DNA of 6,860 nt from Firmicutes bacterium UBA6113 (lineage in GTDB: Bacteria; Bacillota; Clostridia; Tissierellales; Sedimentibacteraceae): assembly GCA_002422545.1 (NCBI GenBank), contig DIWF01000040.1, positions 5,789-12,648 of the forward strand, written 5' to 3'. Under the pieces are notes generated by a model, which worked only from the letters and a program-made list of their open reading frames with translations, was not told the DNA's origin and did no database searches. Each line of letters starts with the position of its first letter. The stretch's first letter is position 1. Shown here in pieces: positions 1-6,676 of this stretch. A program made the translations under genes and the position numbers.

Positions 1-83
1 TGGATGATACAAATAAATCATCTTACAGGGAAAACACAGAGAAGTTTAATTGCAAATCCCAGTCCCCTTATCAACGTCAAAAG

Positions 84-113
84 AAGGATTTGTGCTCACA
101 TGCACAAATCCTT
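84..113 (-). terminator. Hairpin terminator after spoIIR
   Basis: A perfect 12-bp inverted repeat (AAGGATTTGTGC at 84-95, GCACAAATCCTT at 102-113) with a six-base loop lies 25 bases past the spoIIR stop codon. On the minus strand the stem is followed by CTTTTGACG, a short T tract. On the plus strand it is followed by TTCATAACTTTTT, so the hairpin could also serve a gene arriving from the left. The stem is long but neither T tract is ideal. It is read as the end of the germination-receptor/spoIIR operon, possibly bidirectional. Confidence 0.75.
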
Positions 114-138
114 TCATAACTTTTTAACGTTTCATTCT

Positions 139-837
139 TCATTGATGAAGTGATGCGGCATATGTGTTTGCACGGTCTGTTGAGTACAGACCTGTATTTT
201 CCACTTTTCCTCTTTCTATAAGCTCGAATATTTTTGATTTCATCTTGATTTCTTCAAGGCCACGCCTTGTTTTTATGGACTCTATTTCCTCTTCTGTAAG
301 AACTTCTCTAAGCTTGGTTTCAGTATCCACTTCAAAAACCGGTGTGCTTTCATCCTTTCCGAAATCCACAAAACAAAGAGGCGGGAACATTACGCACCAC
401 CAGTTCTTTCCTTCGGCCAGCCCTATTTCTATCCTCACAGAATCATAGTAACCTTCGGGAAGCACTATATCTTCGTAAAGCTTCCTTGGAAACTTGTAAT
501 TGCCGTAATAAACGTTCACTTCATAATCATAACCTTCATTTTTAATGACTGTTTCTGCTTCCTGTCTGATATCCCCTATTTTTTCAATGATAATTTTTTC
601 GCTGTCTTCTTTTGAAGTGATATTTTCAAACTCGTTATTGAAAGTTGTTATGACACTGTTTCTGACTTGATATTTAAGCTGCTGGTCCTCAAAGCTGTCA
701 GAGTTTGCAACAACGTGAAGACGGATAACTTTCTCGTTTATTTTTGCCATTCCCATGTATGATTCAATACTGTATGAAACTAATGCAGCCATTAGTACAA
801 ATGCTGCTGAATATAATATTTTCTTTCTGTAACTCAT
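139..837 (-). CDS. spoIIR: Stage II sporulation protein R (SpoIIR)
   Basis: SpoIIR is the forespore-made signalling protein that crosses to the intermembrane space and triggers the SpoIIGA protease to cleave pro-sigma-E in the mother cell. The 232-residue product has an N-terminal membrane/signal segment (about residues 6-23, after RKK). It carries the family's conserved blocks: IRLHVVANSDS (38-48) followed by DQQLKYQVRN, FPRKLYEDIVLPEGYYDSVRI (about 116-136), and NWWCVMFPPLCF (145-156). Length and domain order are normal for the family, with a charged C-terminal tail after about 160. The start is supported by an AGGGGG ribosome binding site (842-847) that shares bases with the TAG stop of the upstream gerC-type gene. 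Only 8 nt separate the two genes, so spoIIR appears co-transcribed and probably translationally coupled to a germinant-receptor operon. That is unexpected, since spoIIR is classically sigma-F dependent and ger operons sigma-G dependent. No convincing private sigma-F promoter was seen by eye in the end of the upstream gene. The family call is very firm. Confidence 0.96.
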   Translation of the reverse strand: MSYRKKILYSAAFVLMAALVSYSIESYMGMAKINEKVIRLHVVANSDSFEDQQLKYQVRNSVITTFNNEFENITSKEDSEKIIIEKIGDIRQEAETVIKNEGYDYEVNVYYGNYKFPRKLYEDIVLPEGYYDSVRIEIGLAEGKNWWCVMFPPLCFVDFGKDESTPVFEVDTETKLREVLTEEEIESIKTRRGLEEIKMKSKIFELIERGKVENTGLYSTDRANTYAASLHQ

Positions 838-841
838 TTTT

Positions 842-848
842 CCCCCTA
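842..848 (-). promoter_or_regulatory. spoIIR RBS overlapping upstream stop codon
   Basis: On the minus strand the sequence reads TAGGGGGAAAAATG: the stop TAG of the GerC-family gene (846-848) supplies the first bases of the AGGGGG Shine-Dalgarno of spoIIR, which sits 4 nt before the ATG. Ribosomes ending on the lipoprotein gene would be placed directly over the spoIIR start, which argues for translational coupling. Confidence 0.75.
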
Positions 849-1955
849 TTTTACAAGCCCTATGCTTTTTATATCCATTTTGAAATGAACATTTATGTGG
901 GCTGCTTCAAAAACCTCATCGTATTTATCCATTATTTTTTCATAATCCTGTTTGTGGAATTTGTACAAATCATCCTTTATTCTGAGTAGATCTGCCCTGT
1001 ATGTATGCTGCAGCTTATCTATGGTGGAAGCTGTCGTTTCGGAGATTTTCTTCAATGATTCTTCCTTCACCTTGTTCATGAAATTTTTATCTGCAAGGCT
1101 GTCATCTCCGACGATGAATGAATCCACATAGCAGTACAATGTTATGTAGTAATCAACACTTAGTTTGTCTCCGGTTAAATCTATGTCCTCTGTCATGCTC
1201 ACATCCACTGCCCCAATGGCCAAAGTCTTCTCGTCTGCTTTAATGTTTATGTTCTTTATGTTTGCCTTCGTAGGATTCAACAAAAGCATTATTGATTCTA
1301 CCTCTTCTGTTTCCAGAAATCCAAGCAGCTCATATTCCTTGATTACAGCAGCCCTTTCTATTTTAAGGCTCTTGTCGTTCATTTCAACAACAGGAATCAT
1401 TGCATTTCCTGTCTGACCGAGATGGAGTATTGCCTCATCAAATGTATAGATGTCCTGGTATGATTCTCTTTTCAGCTTTACAAGCATGTCGCTTAAAAAC
1501 CTCCCCACAATTGGGTTGCTTGGTATTTCTGTGTTTATTATGTCTTCTGCCTTTCCTTTTGCAATGCAGATTTTGACCCTTCTGTTCATTTGAGGAGATC
1601 TTTGTATTTCATCAAATATTTTTTTGAATGTTTCCGGATTCTTTGCTGTTTCCTCCCCAAGAACTATAACCTGCATTAATCTATCTGAAATGGCCTTGTC
1701 CGAATGAAGATAGCTTGTGTTGTAAAAGTCTGCAAAGTTGTTGTTCTCCATTGAATAAATAATTCTTTGCTCTTCGCTTCCTTCATTTATTTTGGGAATT
1801 TCCGCAGTGAACTTCAATGTGTCCTTCTCCTTATCTATTCCCACAGCAAACAGGTATTCTCTTTTGTTTATTTCCACGCTGTCCCAGCACCCCGTGAGAA
1901 CCATAGCTAACGTCACAGCAGCCAATATTATTATAATTAATTTTATCTTTTTCAT
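846..1955 (-). CDS. Ger(x)C family spore germination lipoprotein (receptor C subunit)
   Basis: This is the C subunit of a GerA-type germinant receptor, a lipoprotein anchored on the outer face of the spore inner membrane and needed for receptor function. The 369-residue product begins with a basic n-region and a hydrophobic stretch, then the lipobox LTGC with Cys23 as the lipidation site, followed by WDSVEINKREYLFAVGIDK, the usual GerC opening. RRVKICIAKGKAEDII (125-140) matches the conserved core of the N-terminal domain. RAAVIKEYELLGFLETEE (201-218) marks the second domain, and the C-terminal YKFHKQDYEKIMDKYDEVFEAAHINVHFKMDIKSIGLVK region is the typical Ger(x)C ending. The length is normal. 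The start codon overlaps the TGA of the B-subunit gene (ATGA, 1952-1955), with AAGGGG a few bases upstream inside that gene. The specific receptor (GerA, GerK, GerB and so on) and its germinant cannot be told from sequence alone. Confidence 0.95.
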   Translation of the reverse strand: MKKIKLIIIILAAVTLAMVLTGCWDSVEINKREYLFAVGIDKEKDTLKFTAEIPKINEGSEEQRIIYSMENNNFADFYNTSYLHSDKAISDRLMQVIVLGEETAKNPETFKKIFDEIQRSPQMNRRVKICIAKGKAEDIINTEIPSNPIVGRFLSDMLVKLKRESYQDIYTFDEAILHLGQTGNAMIPVVEMNDKSLKIERAAVIKEYELLGFLETEEVESIMLLLNPTKANIKNINIKADEKTLAIGAVDVSMTEDIDLTGDKLSVDYYITLYCYVDSFIVGDDSLADKNFMNKVKEESLKKISETTASTIDKLQHTYRADLLRIKDDLYKFHKQDYEKIMDKYDEVFEAAHINVHFKMDIKSIGLVK

Positions 1956-3031
1956 ATAAACCCCTTTTTTCTGTCTTTAAACGCTACTAAGAGTGGTATT
2001 AGGAAGTTTAGTGCGCTCAAGGCATAAATGGGTATGCGTATGTACGGAAACATCATGTACATTCCCGGAAGTGCTGCAGCTATCAGGTACAGTATGGGTA
2101 TTTGAATGAATATGAAGTAGCCGTTTTCTCTTGTTTTGAAAGTTTCCTGCATGGACAGGTTTGTAAAATATGAAAGTATGCATATGCAGGTGAATGTAAC
2201 CACAATCTGAAAACAAAGGCCAACAATTTCAGTGCTCTCAAAGAAAAACCCGGGTATGTTCACAAATTTCATTACTGATATGAATGGCCACACCATGTTT
2301 ACAGCTTCCTTAATTCCAAACTTTACAACTATTAAAAGGTAACACGCCATGTAAAGAATAGCACTTATGACAATGAACCTTTTATTGATCATGAGATTCT
2401 TTTCCTTTATGGCCACACGGCTGTTGGAAAACATGAGTATTGAAAAACCAAAGAAACCAAGCATTGCAAAAGGTATTGACTTTGCCACTCCAACAACGTC
2501 GGCGGGATAAATCGGAAGTATATTGGTGTAATCTGCGTAATATGTTGAAAATACTATTATCAAAAGATACGGTATAAGCGCAATTACAACAGCAATATTT
2601 GTTATGTTTGCAATTGTCTGCATTCCTTTTTTAGCAGCATATCCTGCAGTCAAGAGTATTGCAATAATTATTGTGCTTAAGGGAGTTTTGAAAAGCATCA
2701 TCAGCTTTATCTGCTCAGAAAAATCCTTAAGCAGGATGCTGTTTGAAATCAAAAACATGAATATGTAGTATAACCCTATGGATCTTGATATGAATTTTGG
2801 AAACAGCTTGTTTGAAATGCTGATGATTGTATCTTCACTGTGTTTTTCCATGAGCTTGTTTACGGGTTTCATGGCCAGGTACAACAATAGTGCAGCAGCA
2901 GCAATAGAAATCCATCCCACAGGCCCATCAATCTCCGAAAGTATTGATGGCATTAGCAATGACTGAAAAGCAAATGAAACTAATATTAAAATCGATATAT
3001 TCTGATAAGGCGTAATATCCTGATTGAACAT
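1952..3031 (-). CDS. GerB-family spore germination permease-like protein (receptor B subunit)
   Basis: This is the integral membrane B subunit of a germinant receptor, from the APC amino-acid transporter-like superfamily; in this family it is thought to hold the germinant-binding site. The 359 residues show about ten hydrophobic segments, roughly at 10-29, 38-54, 84-104, 118-133, 143-162, 184-204, 217-238, 266-290, 305-322 and 332-351. The protein ends in a short basic tail (FKDRKKGFI). MFNQDITPYQ leading into the first helix, and NIPGFFFESTEIV (258-270) before helix 8, fit the family pattern (usually IP-FLER-E). Here Ser266 stands where many homologues have Arg. The start ATG directly abuts the TAA of the A-subunit gene with no spacer. 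Its ribosome binding site (AAGGGG) lies in the last codons of that gene. The gene overlaps the next one by 4 nt. Subfamily and ligand are unknown. Confidence 0.94.
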   Translation of the reverse strand: MFNQDITPYQNISILILVSFAFQSLLMPSILSEIDGPVGWISIAAAALLLYLAMKPVNKLMEKHSEDTIISISNKLFPKFISRSIGLYYIFMFLISNSILLKDFSEQIKLMMLFKTPLSTIIIAILLTAGYAAKKGMQTIANITNIAVVIALIPYLLIIVFSTYYADYTNILPIYPADVVGVAKSIPFAMLGFFGFSILMFSNSRVAIKEKNLMINKRFIVISAILYMACYLLIVVKFGIKEAVNMVWPFISVMKFVNIPGFFFESTEIVGLCFQIVVTFTCICILSYFTNLSMQETFKTRENGYFIFIQIPILYLIAAALPGMYMMFPYIRIPIYALSALNFLIPLLVAFKDRKKGFI

Positions 3032-4558
3032 TTAATTCCCCTTCTCTTTTTCTGCCTGAAGATATTTTGGTTTACGAACCATGTTTTTAATTCTCGGCCT
3101 TATAATGGTATCCTTAAGGTCACTTCTGTCTTCAATAAAACTTGACAGCGGAGACATATATGGAATTCCACAGCTCTTTAGGGTGCAAAGATGTATTATA
3201 AGCACGCTTAAACCTATGGATATTCCAAATAGCCCAAATACTGCTGCAAGTATTATGAATGCAAATCTTATCATTCTCAGGGTTGTGCTGAAATTGTAGC
3301 TTGGTATTGTAAATGAAGCTATTGCTGTAAGAGCAACTATTATAACTGCCAATGGAGTTATAAGCCCTGCTTCCACAGAAGACTGCCCAATTACAAGACC
3401 TCCCACAAGTCCTATGGTGGAGCCTACCGGTGTTGTTATTCTCATGGATGCTTCTCTCACCAGCTCTATTACAAGTTCCATCAAAAGAGCTTCAAAATAG
3501 GGTGGGAAAGGAACATTGGCTCTGGATGCAGCCACATAAAGGGCTAGCTGCGTCGGAAGCATGTTGGGGTGAAACTGAGTCACTGCCACATACAAGGCAG
3601 GCAGCAGCATGACAATGGGAAGTGCCACATACCTTATCATTCGTGTTATGCATGACGGAAGCCATCTTTCATAGTAATCCTCCGAAGACTGCATGAATGA
3701 AACAAAAATTGCCGGAGCAATAAGCACTGTGGGAGTGTTGTCTACAGCTATGACAACTCTTCCCTCCAGAAGCGCTGAAGCTGCTGCATCAGGTCTCTCT
3801 GTGTTTTCAATCTGAGGAAAAAGAGAATAGCTGTCATCTTCAATCATTTCCTCTACATAGGAACTTTCGAGAATTGCTTCAATATCTATGTTTTTGATTC
3901 TTTTTTCAACAGTATCAAGCACGGTCTTGTTTACAATGTCCTCTATGTACATAATTGCCATATCGGTTTTTGATCTGGAGCCCACCTGAGTGTACTTCAC
4001 CTTCAGCTTTGGATCCCTTATTCTTCTCCTGATAAGGGTGATATTGACTTTCATTGTTTCATTGAAACCGTCCCTTGCACCTCTTATGAGAGTTTCTGCA
4101 GCCGGTTCCTGAACTCCTCTCATGGGCCAGCCTCTTGATGAAAGCATGATGCCTTTTGTGCACGTGTCAATCAAAAGCACTGTTTCACCGGAAAGCATCT
4201 TGTCCACACATTCTTCTAAGGTTAAGAGAGTCTTTACCTCTAAAATTGCTATGTTAGTCTTTGATACGGCATTTAATATTTCATTGTCCGGGCTTTTTTC
4301 CAGATTTTCAAGATTCATGTTCATCATGAGATTTTGAACTGCATATTCGCTTATTGCTTCCTTTGTTGTCATGCCGTCCACATATACAAGGAGCATGTTT
4401 ATTTTTTGATTTTGTCCTCCTTCGATTTTTCTGAAGACAATATCATCAGCATTCTTGAATATTTTTCTTAAGCTTGCTTCATTTTTATTCAAGTCTTTTT
4501 CAATGTTTGTTTTAGTCGTATTTTGGTTTTTTGTATTGTTATTGTTGTTTTCGCTCAT
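3032..4558 (-). CDS. GerA-family spore germination protein (receptor A subunit)
   Basis: This is the A subunit of a GerA-type nutrient germinant receptor in the spore inner membrane; recent work on the family supports a role in ion release as an oligomeric channel. The 508-residue product has a polar N-terminus rich in Asn (residues 4-25) and then a large cytosolic domain. Conserved stretches there are GETVLLIDTCTKGIMLSSRGWP (124-145), RGVQEPAAETLIRGARDGFNE (147-167) and LIRRRIRDPKL (175-185). GRVVIAVDNTPTVLIAPAIFVSFMQSSEDYYERW (266-299) leads to the membrane part, with hydrophobic segments near 309-328, 383-400, 400-419 and 432-457. PFPPYFEALLMELVIELVREA (350-370) is the family's signature amphipathic region. 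Length is normal and no frame problem is seen. The start is backed by AGGTGG 4 nt upstream, overlapping the stop of the small gene ahead. The gene immediately precedes the B subunit with no spacer. Confidence 0.96.
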   Translation of the reverse strand: MSENNNNNTKNQNTTKTNIEKDLNKNEASLRKIFKNADDIVFRKIEGGQNQKINMLLVYVDGMTTKEAISEYAVQNLMMNMNLENLEKSPDNEILNAVSKTNIAILEVKTLLTLEECVDKMLSGETVLLIDTCTKGIMLSSRGWPMRGVQEPAAETLIRGARDGFNETMKVNITLIRRRIRDPKLKVKYTQVGSRSKTDMAIMYIEDIVNKTVLDTVEKRIKNIDIEAILESSYVEEMIEDDSYSLFPQIENTERPDAAASALLEGRVVIAVDNTPTVLIAPAIFVSFMQSSEDYYERWLPSCITRMIRYVALPIVMLLPALYVAVTQFHPNMLPTQLALYVAASRANVPFPPYFEALLMELVIELVREASMRITTPVGSTIGLVGGLVIGQSSVEAGLITPLAVIIVALTAIASFTIPSYNFSTTLRMIRFAFIILAAVFGLFGISIGLSVLIIHLCTLKSCGIPYMSPLSSFIEDRSDLKDTIIRPRIKNMVRKPKYLQAEKEKGN

Positions 4559-4562
4559 ATGT

Positions 4563-4569
4563 CCACCTA
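4563..4569 (-). promoter_or_regulatory. GerA-gene RBS overlapping upstream stop codon
   Basis: On the minus strand the junction reads TAGGTGGACATATG. The TAG stop of the 66-residue gene (4567-4569) overlaps an AGGTGG Shine-Dalgarno (4563-4568) located 4 nt before the GerA-family start. The geometry is identical to the junction before spoIIR: 8 nt between genes, stop inside the ribosome binding site. Confidence 0.75.
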
Positions 4570-4767
4570 TATGTATATTGCAGCTGCTAAAGCCAATGCA
4601 AGAATTCCGTAAACTATCCCCGTAGTGTGCACTATTTTATAATCCCTGTGGTAATTTTTGCGCTTCAGATTCTTGCTGGTTATAAAAATCAAAATGATGC
4701 TGATTATCAAGAAAAGAATTATTATTTCCGTATTTATTATGTGTTTTAGATCATTTATAAAGAACAT
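4567..4767 (-). CDS. Small two-helix membrane protein, candidate receptor D-type subunit
   Basis: The 66-residue product has two hydrophobic segments (about residues 14-30 and 46-65) separated by a short, strongly basic loop (SKNLKRKNYHRDYK, 31-44). By the positive-inside rule the loop should be cytoplasmic, with both ends outside. No enzyme motif is present. It is the first gene of the germinant-receptor operon, 8 nt before the A-subunit gene, with its stop codon inside that gene's ribosome binding site, and it has its own strong AGGAGG (4772-4777). Established knowledge: several Bacillus ger operons contain or adjoin 'D' genes encoding proteins of about 55-80 residues with two membrane helices that modulate receptor function. 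The size, topology and position here match that description, but no sequence-level homology was established. The coding call is firm because of the ribosome binding site and the coupling; the role is inferred. Confidence 0.8.
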   Translation of the reverse strand: MFFINDLKHIINTEIIILFLIISIILIFITSKNLKRKNYHRDYKIVHTTGIVYGILALALAAAIYI

Positions 4768-4771
4768 AGCT

Positions 4772-4777
4772 CCTCCT
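4772..4777 (-). promoter_or_regulatory. Strong RBS of the first ger-operon gene
   Basis: On the minus strand AGGAGG is followed by AGCT and then ATG (start 4767). The perfect Shine-Dalgarno supports translation of the short reading frame from this ATG. The 4-nt spacer is on the short side. Confidence 0.8.
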
Positions 4778-4793
4778 GTATCTCTCTAATAGG

Positions 4794-4823
4794 TAATATT
4801 TGCATTATGAGTCTTTTTTATTC
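4794..4823 (-). promoter_or_regulatory. Candidate sigma-G promoter of the ger operon
   Basis: On the minus strand GAATA (4819-4823) is followed by an 18-nt spacer and AATATTA (4794-4800). The forespore sigma-G consensus as recalled is about GHATR, 18 nt, then a CAT-A-TA type -10. The -35 matches fully and the -10 misses only the first base. The predicted start near 4787 leaves a leader of about 20 nt ending in the AGGAGG of the small gene. This is the only sizeable gap in the operon's upstream region and lies after the preceding gene's terminator, as expected for the ger promoter. AT-rich DNA makes chance matches possible. Confidence 0.55.
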
Positions 4824-4860
4824 AATTATTGTAAAATTTATTAAAAATTTTTCCTGAAAT

Positions 4861-4881
4861 AAAAAAACCGCCTAAGCGGTT
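4861..4881 (-). terminator. Intrinsic terminator of the sigma-54 activator gene
   Basis: On the minus strand AACCGC, loop TTAG, GCGGTT form a six-bp GC-rich stem followed by an uninterrupted T run (plus-strand AAAAAAA at 4861-4867), a textbook rho-independent terminator. The stem begins within the TAA stop codon of the regulator (4880-4882), so there is effectively no 3' untranslated region. It separates the regulator transcript from the ger operon downstream. Confidence 0.9.
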
Positions 4882-6568
4882 ATTTTGTAAGATCATATTT
4901 TTGTTTTTTTCTTACGAGGGTTGACAGGTCAATTCCAAGCCTTAAAGCTGCTTCCTTCATATTTTTTGAAGAAGCAAGAGTTGTTTCTATTATTTCCTTT
5001 TCATAATCGTCTATTTTTTCCTTTAATGTCTTGGTTCCTTGCATAAAAAGGTCGTTGCCTGCTAATGATTCTCCACCTTCGTTAAACATGAGGTTTTCAG
5101 TGAATAAATTTGTGTCAATGAATGCATCATCTGTCATGAGCACCAGACGTTCTATCATATTTTTTAGCTCCCTTATGTTCCCGGGCCAGTCATATACCAA
5201 GAAATGTTCAAGACAGTTAGTTGTAAAGTAACAATTTTTGCCGTATTTGTTGTTGTAATATTCAATGAACTGATGTGCAAGAGGAATAATGTCTTCCCTC
5301 CTGTGCCTGAGAGGAGGAATGACAAAATTAACAACATTAAGCCTGTAGTACAAATCTGCCCTGAATTTTTTTTCTTCCACAAGATGCTTCAAATCTACAT
5401 TGGTGGCTGCAATAATACGAGCATTGAATTCAACGGATGTGGTTCCACCAATGCGGTAAAACATGCGGTCATTCAGTGCACTTAAAAGCTTGACCTGAAG
5501 TGTGTAGGGCATATCTCCAATTTCATCAAGATAAAGAACTCCTCCGTTTGCTTCTTCAAAAAGTCCCTTTTTTCCTCCCTTTTGAGCTCCTGTGAATGCC
5601 CCTTCCTCATAGCCGAAAAATTCTGACTCAAGCAAGTGCTCCGGAACAGCGCTGCAATTTATTTTTACAAACTTTCCGCTGTTTCTGTTGCTTATGCTGT
5701 GGATGTACGTTGCAATAAAATCCTTTCCAACTCCTGTTTCACCCAGTATCAACACAGTGCTTTCAACATTGGCGATTTTTTTTGCTTTTGTATAGATGTT
5801 TTTCATTTTTTCATTGTTTATTACTACAATAGGTTCCTTGTTGGATATATTTTTTATTTCGCTGTTTTTAATGAACTGGTTTTTTTCTTTTGTGATGTTT
5901 TTCATGAGTACATCAAGTTCTGAAACATCCCTTATTACAGCTATAGTCTTTGCAAGATTGCCCTTTTCGTCAAATATGGGAGAACCCGAAACCAGACATC
6001 TCTGTCCCTTGTAATAATTGTTGATTGTGGAAACAGGAGCCATTGTTTCTATTACCTTCGCGCAGCATGAATTTGGGAGAATGTTGAACCTTCTTAAGTC
6101 ATACACGGTTTTTCCTATTATCTGATCTCTGGTAAGCCCTGACAAATTCAAAAATGCATCATTGACATATGTAGTTGTTCCTTCTTCATCAGTTATATAT
6201 ATTCCATCCTTGAGCTTGTTGAGCATTTCATTGTAGAGATATTGCTGGCTGCTGAGTCTTAATATTTGCTTTTCCAGCTCATTGCCCAGGGTAAAATCAT
6301 AAAAGAAAAAAACATAAAAATCCTTGCCCTGAAGCTTAAGCCTGTTATGGACCACATAATAAGTCGAGTTATCACGATATTTGACCGAATAAAGGTCATC
6401 TTCTAAATCAACCTTAATATCCTGAAAAAAAACTGTTAATTTTTTGTTCAATACATCCTCATTATTTTTGCAGATATTTGTTTTAAATAAATTGTTTGAG
6501 TATAAAATATTGAATTTATCATCAGTGATAACAAAACCCATGTTTAAATCAATGTTTTTTGAATTCAT
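4880..6568 (-). CDS. PAS-domain sigma-54-dependent transcriptional activator
   Basis: This is an AAA+ enhancer-binding protein that would drive open-complex formation by sigma-54 RNA polymerase. The 562 residues comprise a divergent PAS-like sensor region (about 8-95), a clear PAS domain (about 115-220; DGIYITDEEGTTTYVNDAFLNLSG, then GSPIFDEKGN and IAVIRDVSEL), and the AAA+ domain (about 248-480). The latter has Walker A GETGVGKD (276-283), GAFTGA (323-328), Walker B LYLDEIGD (345-352), the FRADLYYRLN arginine block (402-411) and WPGNIREL (461-468). The protein ends with a helix-turn-helix (about 534-557, KNMKEAALRLGIDLSTLVRKKQKY) of Fis/TyrR-like type. There is no response-regulator receiver domain, so it probably senses a small ligand, redox state or cofactor directly. 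Cys168-Cys169 in the PAS domain is a possible sensing feature (inference). AGAGGG, 5 nt before the ATG, supports the start. It is divergent from a gene with a sigma-54 promoter, its likely target. The ligand is unknown. Confidence 0.93.
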   Translation of the reverse strand: MNSKNIDLNMGFVITDDKFNILYSNNLFKTNICKNNEDVLNKKLTVFFQDIKVDLEDDLYSVKYRDNSTYYVVHNRLKLQGKDFYVFFFYDFTLGNELEKQILRLSSQQYLYNEMLNKLKDGIYITDEEGTTTYVNDAFLNLSGLTRDQIIGKTVYDLRRFNILPNSCCAKVIETMAPVSTINNYYKGQRCLVSGSPIFDEKGNLAKTIAVIRDVSELDVLMKNITKEKNQFIKNSEIKNISNKEPIVVINNEKMKNIYTKAKKIANVESTVLILGETGVGKDFIATYIHSISNRNSGKFVKINCSAVPEHLLESEFFGYEEGAFTGAQKGGKKGLFEEANGGVLYLDEIGDMPYTLQVKLLSALNDRMFYRIGGTTSVEFNARIIAATNVDLKHLVEEKKFRADLYYRLNVVNFVIPPLRHRREDIIPLAHQFIEYYNNKYGKNCYFTTNCLEHFLVYDWPGNIRELKNMIERLVLMTDDAFIDTNLFTENLMFNEGGESLAGNDLFMQGTKTLKEKIDDYEKEIIETTLASSKNMKEAALRLGIDLSTLVRKKQKYDLTK

Positions 6569-6600
6569 AATTTCCCTCTTTTATTAATTTAATATTTCAA

Positions 6601-6629
6601 TTGATATTTTTTTTACAATGTGTTATTAT
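6601..6629 (+). promoter_or_regulatory. Possible extended -10 sigma-A promoter on the plus strand
   Basis: TTGATA (6601-6606), a 17-nt spacer and TATTAT (6624-6629) preceded by TGT give five of six matches in each box plus an extended -10. It points toward the plus-strand gene from far upstream, so its transcript would carry both dyads in a leader of about 200 nt. The region is so AT-rich that a chance match is quite possible. Confidence 0.3.
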
Positions 6630-6647
6630 TAAATGTGAACATTACTT

Positions 6648-6676
6648 ATTATAAACCAGTATATGCAGTTTTGCAA
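6648..6676 (-). promoter_or_regulatory. Candidate sigma-A promoter of the regulator gene
   Basis: On the minus strand TTGCAA (6671-6676), 17 nt, then a perfect TATAAT (6648-6653). The predicted start near 6641 gives a leader of about 70 nt before the regulator ATG at 6568. The -35 box lies inside the distal dyad (6660-6679), which would let a bound activator block its own promoter. The -10 and spacing are ideal; the -35 is four of six. Confidence 0.5.

Noticed and set aside
1..119. Open plus-strand frames at the left edge (frame 1 to a stop near 153, frame 3 to a stop at 117-119), possibly the end of a convergent gene
   Set aside because: Both frames run through the strong hairpin at 84-113, the visible peptides are not recognisable, and no start or ribosome binding site is in view. 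A gene ending at the TGA at 5-7 is equally possible.
835..865. Sigma-F-like match before spoIIR on the minus strand (GCATA, 17 nt, GGAAAAATG)
   Set aside because: The -10 element would include the spoIIR start codon, so transcription would begin inside the gene and lose the ribosome binding site. The G-rich part is better explained as the Shine-Dalgarno.
3430..3612. Open plus-strand frame opposite the GerA-family gene
   Set aside because: It is antisense to a strongly conserved coding region, has no ribosome binding site and no recognisable product, as with the other antisense frames over the ger and regulator genes.
6632..6643. Short perfect dyad AATGT-GA-ACATT near the predicted start sites in the divergent region
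   Set aside because: Five-base arms in AT-rich DNA are expected by chance. It does not resemble the paired dyads and no second copy was seen.
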